A stretch of 64,000 nt of DNA from Sphingomonas aliaeris. Its GTDB lineage: Bacteria; Pseudomonadota; Alphaproteobacteria; Sphingomonadales; Sphingomonadaceae. The notes below the pieces were generated by a model, which saw only the letters and a list, made by a program, of their open reading frames with translations, had not been told where the DNA came from and ran no database searches. The DNA lies in the NCBI RefSeq assembly GCF_016743815.1, contig NZ_CP061035.1:1552501-1616500 (forward strand). Reading direction: 5' to 3'. How positions within the stretch are numbered: position 1 is the first letter of the stretch; every line of letters begins with the position of its first letter. A program made the translations under genes and the position numbers. Shown here one piece after another: positions 63,925 to 64,000 of this stretch.

Positions 63925-64000
63925 GCCTATCTCCGGTGGTGCGGGTGGCGATCACGCCGCCCGCAGCGCCGTGTTACCGATTTTTCCCGAATACCGACCG

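Noticed and set aside
1..64000. CRISPR arrays, insertion sequences, integrases or prophage genes
   Set aside because: No spaced direct repeats, transposase motifs or phage proteins were seen on either strand.

Overview
The window reads as a chromosomal segment of a GC-rich alphaproteobacterium, most likely a Sphingomonas or close relative (Sphingomonadaceae). This rests on gene content and style: a phoR-pst phosphate block, a Wzx/Wzy-type exopolysaccharide locus, a TonB-dependent receptor, frequent GTG/TTG starts and many 4-base ATGA/GTGA gene overlaps. It is an inference from recognised families, not a database match. I see no insertion sequence, integrase, prophage or CRISPR array.

Layout. 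1-4616: phosphate uptake and sensing on the minus strand (phoR, a low-GC orphan, pstS, pstC), with a clear three-repeat Pho box before pstS. 4698-7255: a four-gene plus-strand operon (Tat-exported small protein, PqqD-like protein, HPr-kinase-like protein, nucleotidyltransferase) matching the poorly understood 'HPr-rel-A' type and recalling lasso-peptide tailoring genes. It is the best candidate for an undescribed system here. 7353-12417: small proteins, then gph, glmU and glmS (UDP-GlcNAc supply) and a small membrane protein.

12611-41774: the exopolysaccharide locus, in several strand blocks. It holds the initiating sugar-phosphate transferase, a UDP-glucuronate 4-epimerase, an asparagine-synthase-like amidotransferase, five glycosyltransferases, a Wzx flippase, and a CDP-sugar block (rfbF, rfbG, C-methyltransferase, 3,5-epimerase, reductase-like protein, acyltransferase) that probably makes a branched 6-deoxysugar. 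It also holds an EpsG-type polymerase (frameshifted), a second polymerase/ligase, a TPR-like protein, the Wzc-like tyrosine kinase, the Wza-like export protein, a metallophosphoesterase and a TviB-like UDP-sugar dehydrogenase. Embedded among these are an M48 protease, a J-domain protein and a small exported protein. A/T-richer stretches (for example 23341-23400, where I count 26 G/C of 60) suggest acquired cassettes.

41885-63924: a second nucleotidyltransferase of the 6254-7255 type, S-formylglutathione hydrolase, a ferredoxin-reductase-like flavoprotein, a ROK sugar kinase, dinB, a CreBC-like two-component system with a DUF4173 membrane protein, tRNA-Pro(CGG), a nicotinamide riboside uptake pair (pnuC plus NadR-like kinase), a UVR-motif protein, a periplasmic peroxiredoxin, a CsgG-like protein with an SH3 domain, a methyltransferase, lepA, modABC, a TonB receptor, cysS (with a sharp internal GC dip) and rpsU.

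Four genes (the M48 protease, epsG-like gene, fghA and modA) each look displaced by one base at a short or long homopolymer run. That may reflect sequencing indels rather than biology and should be kept in mind when reading those entries.
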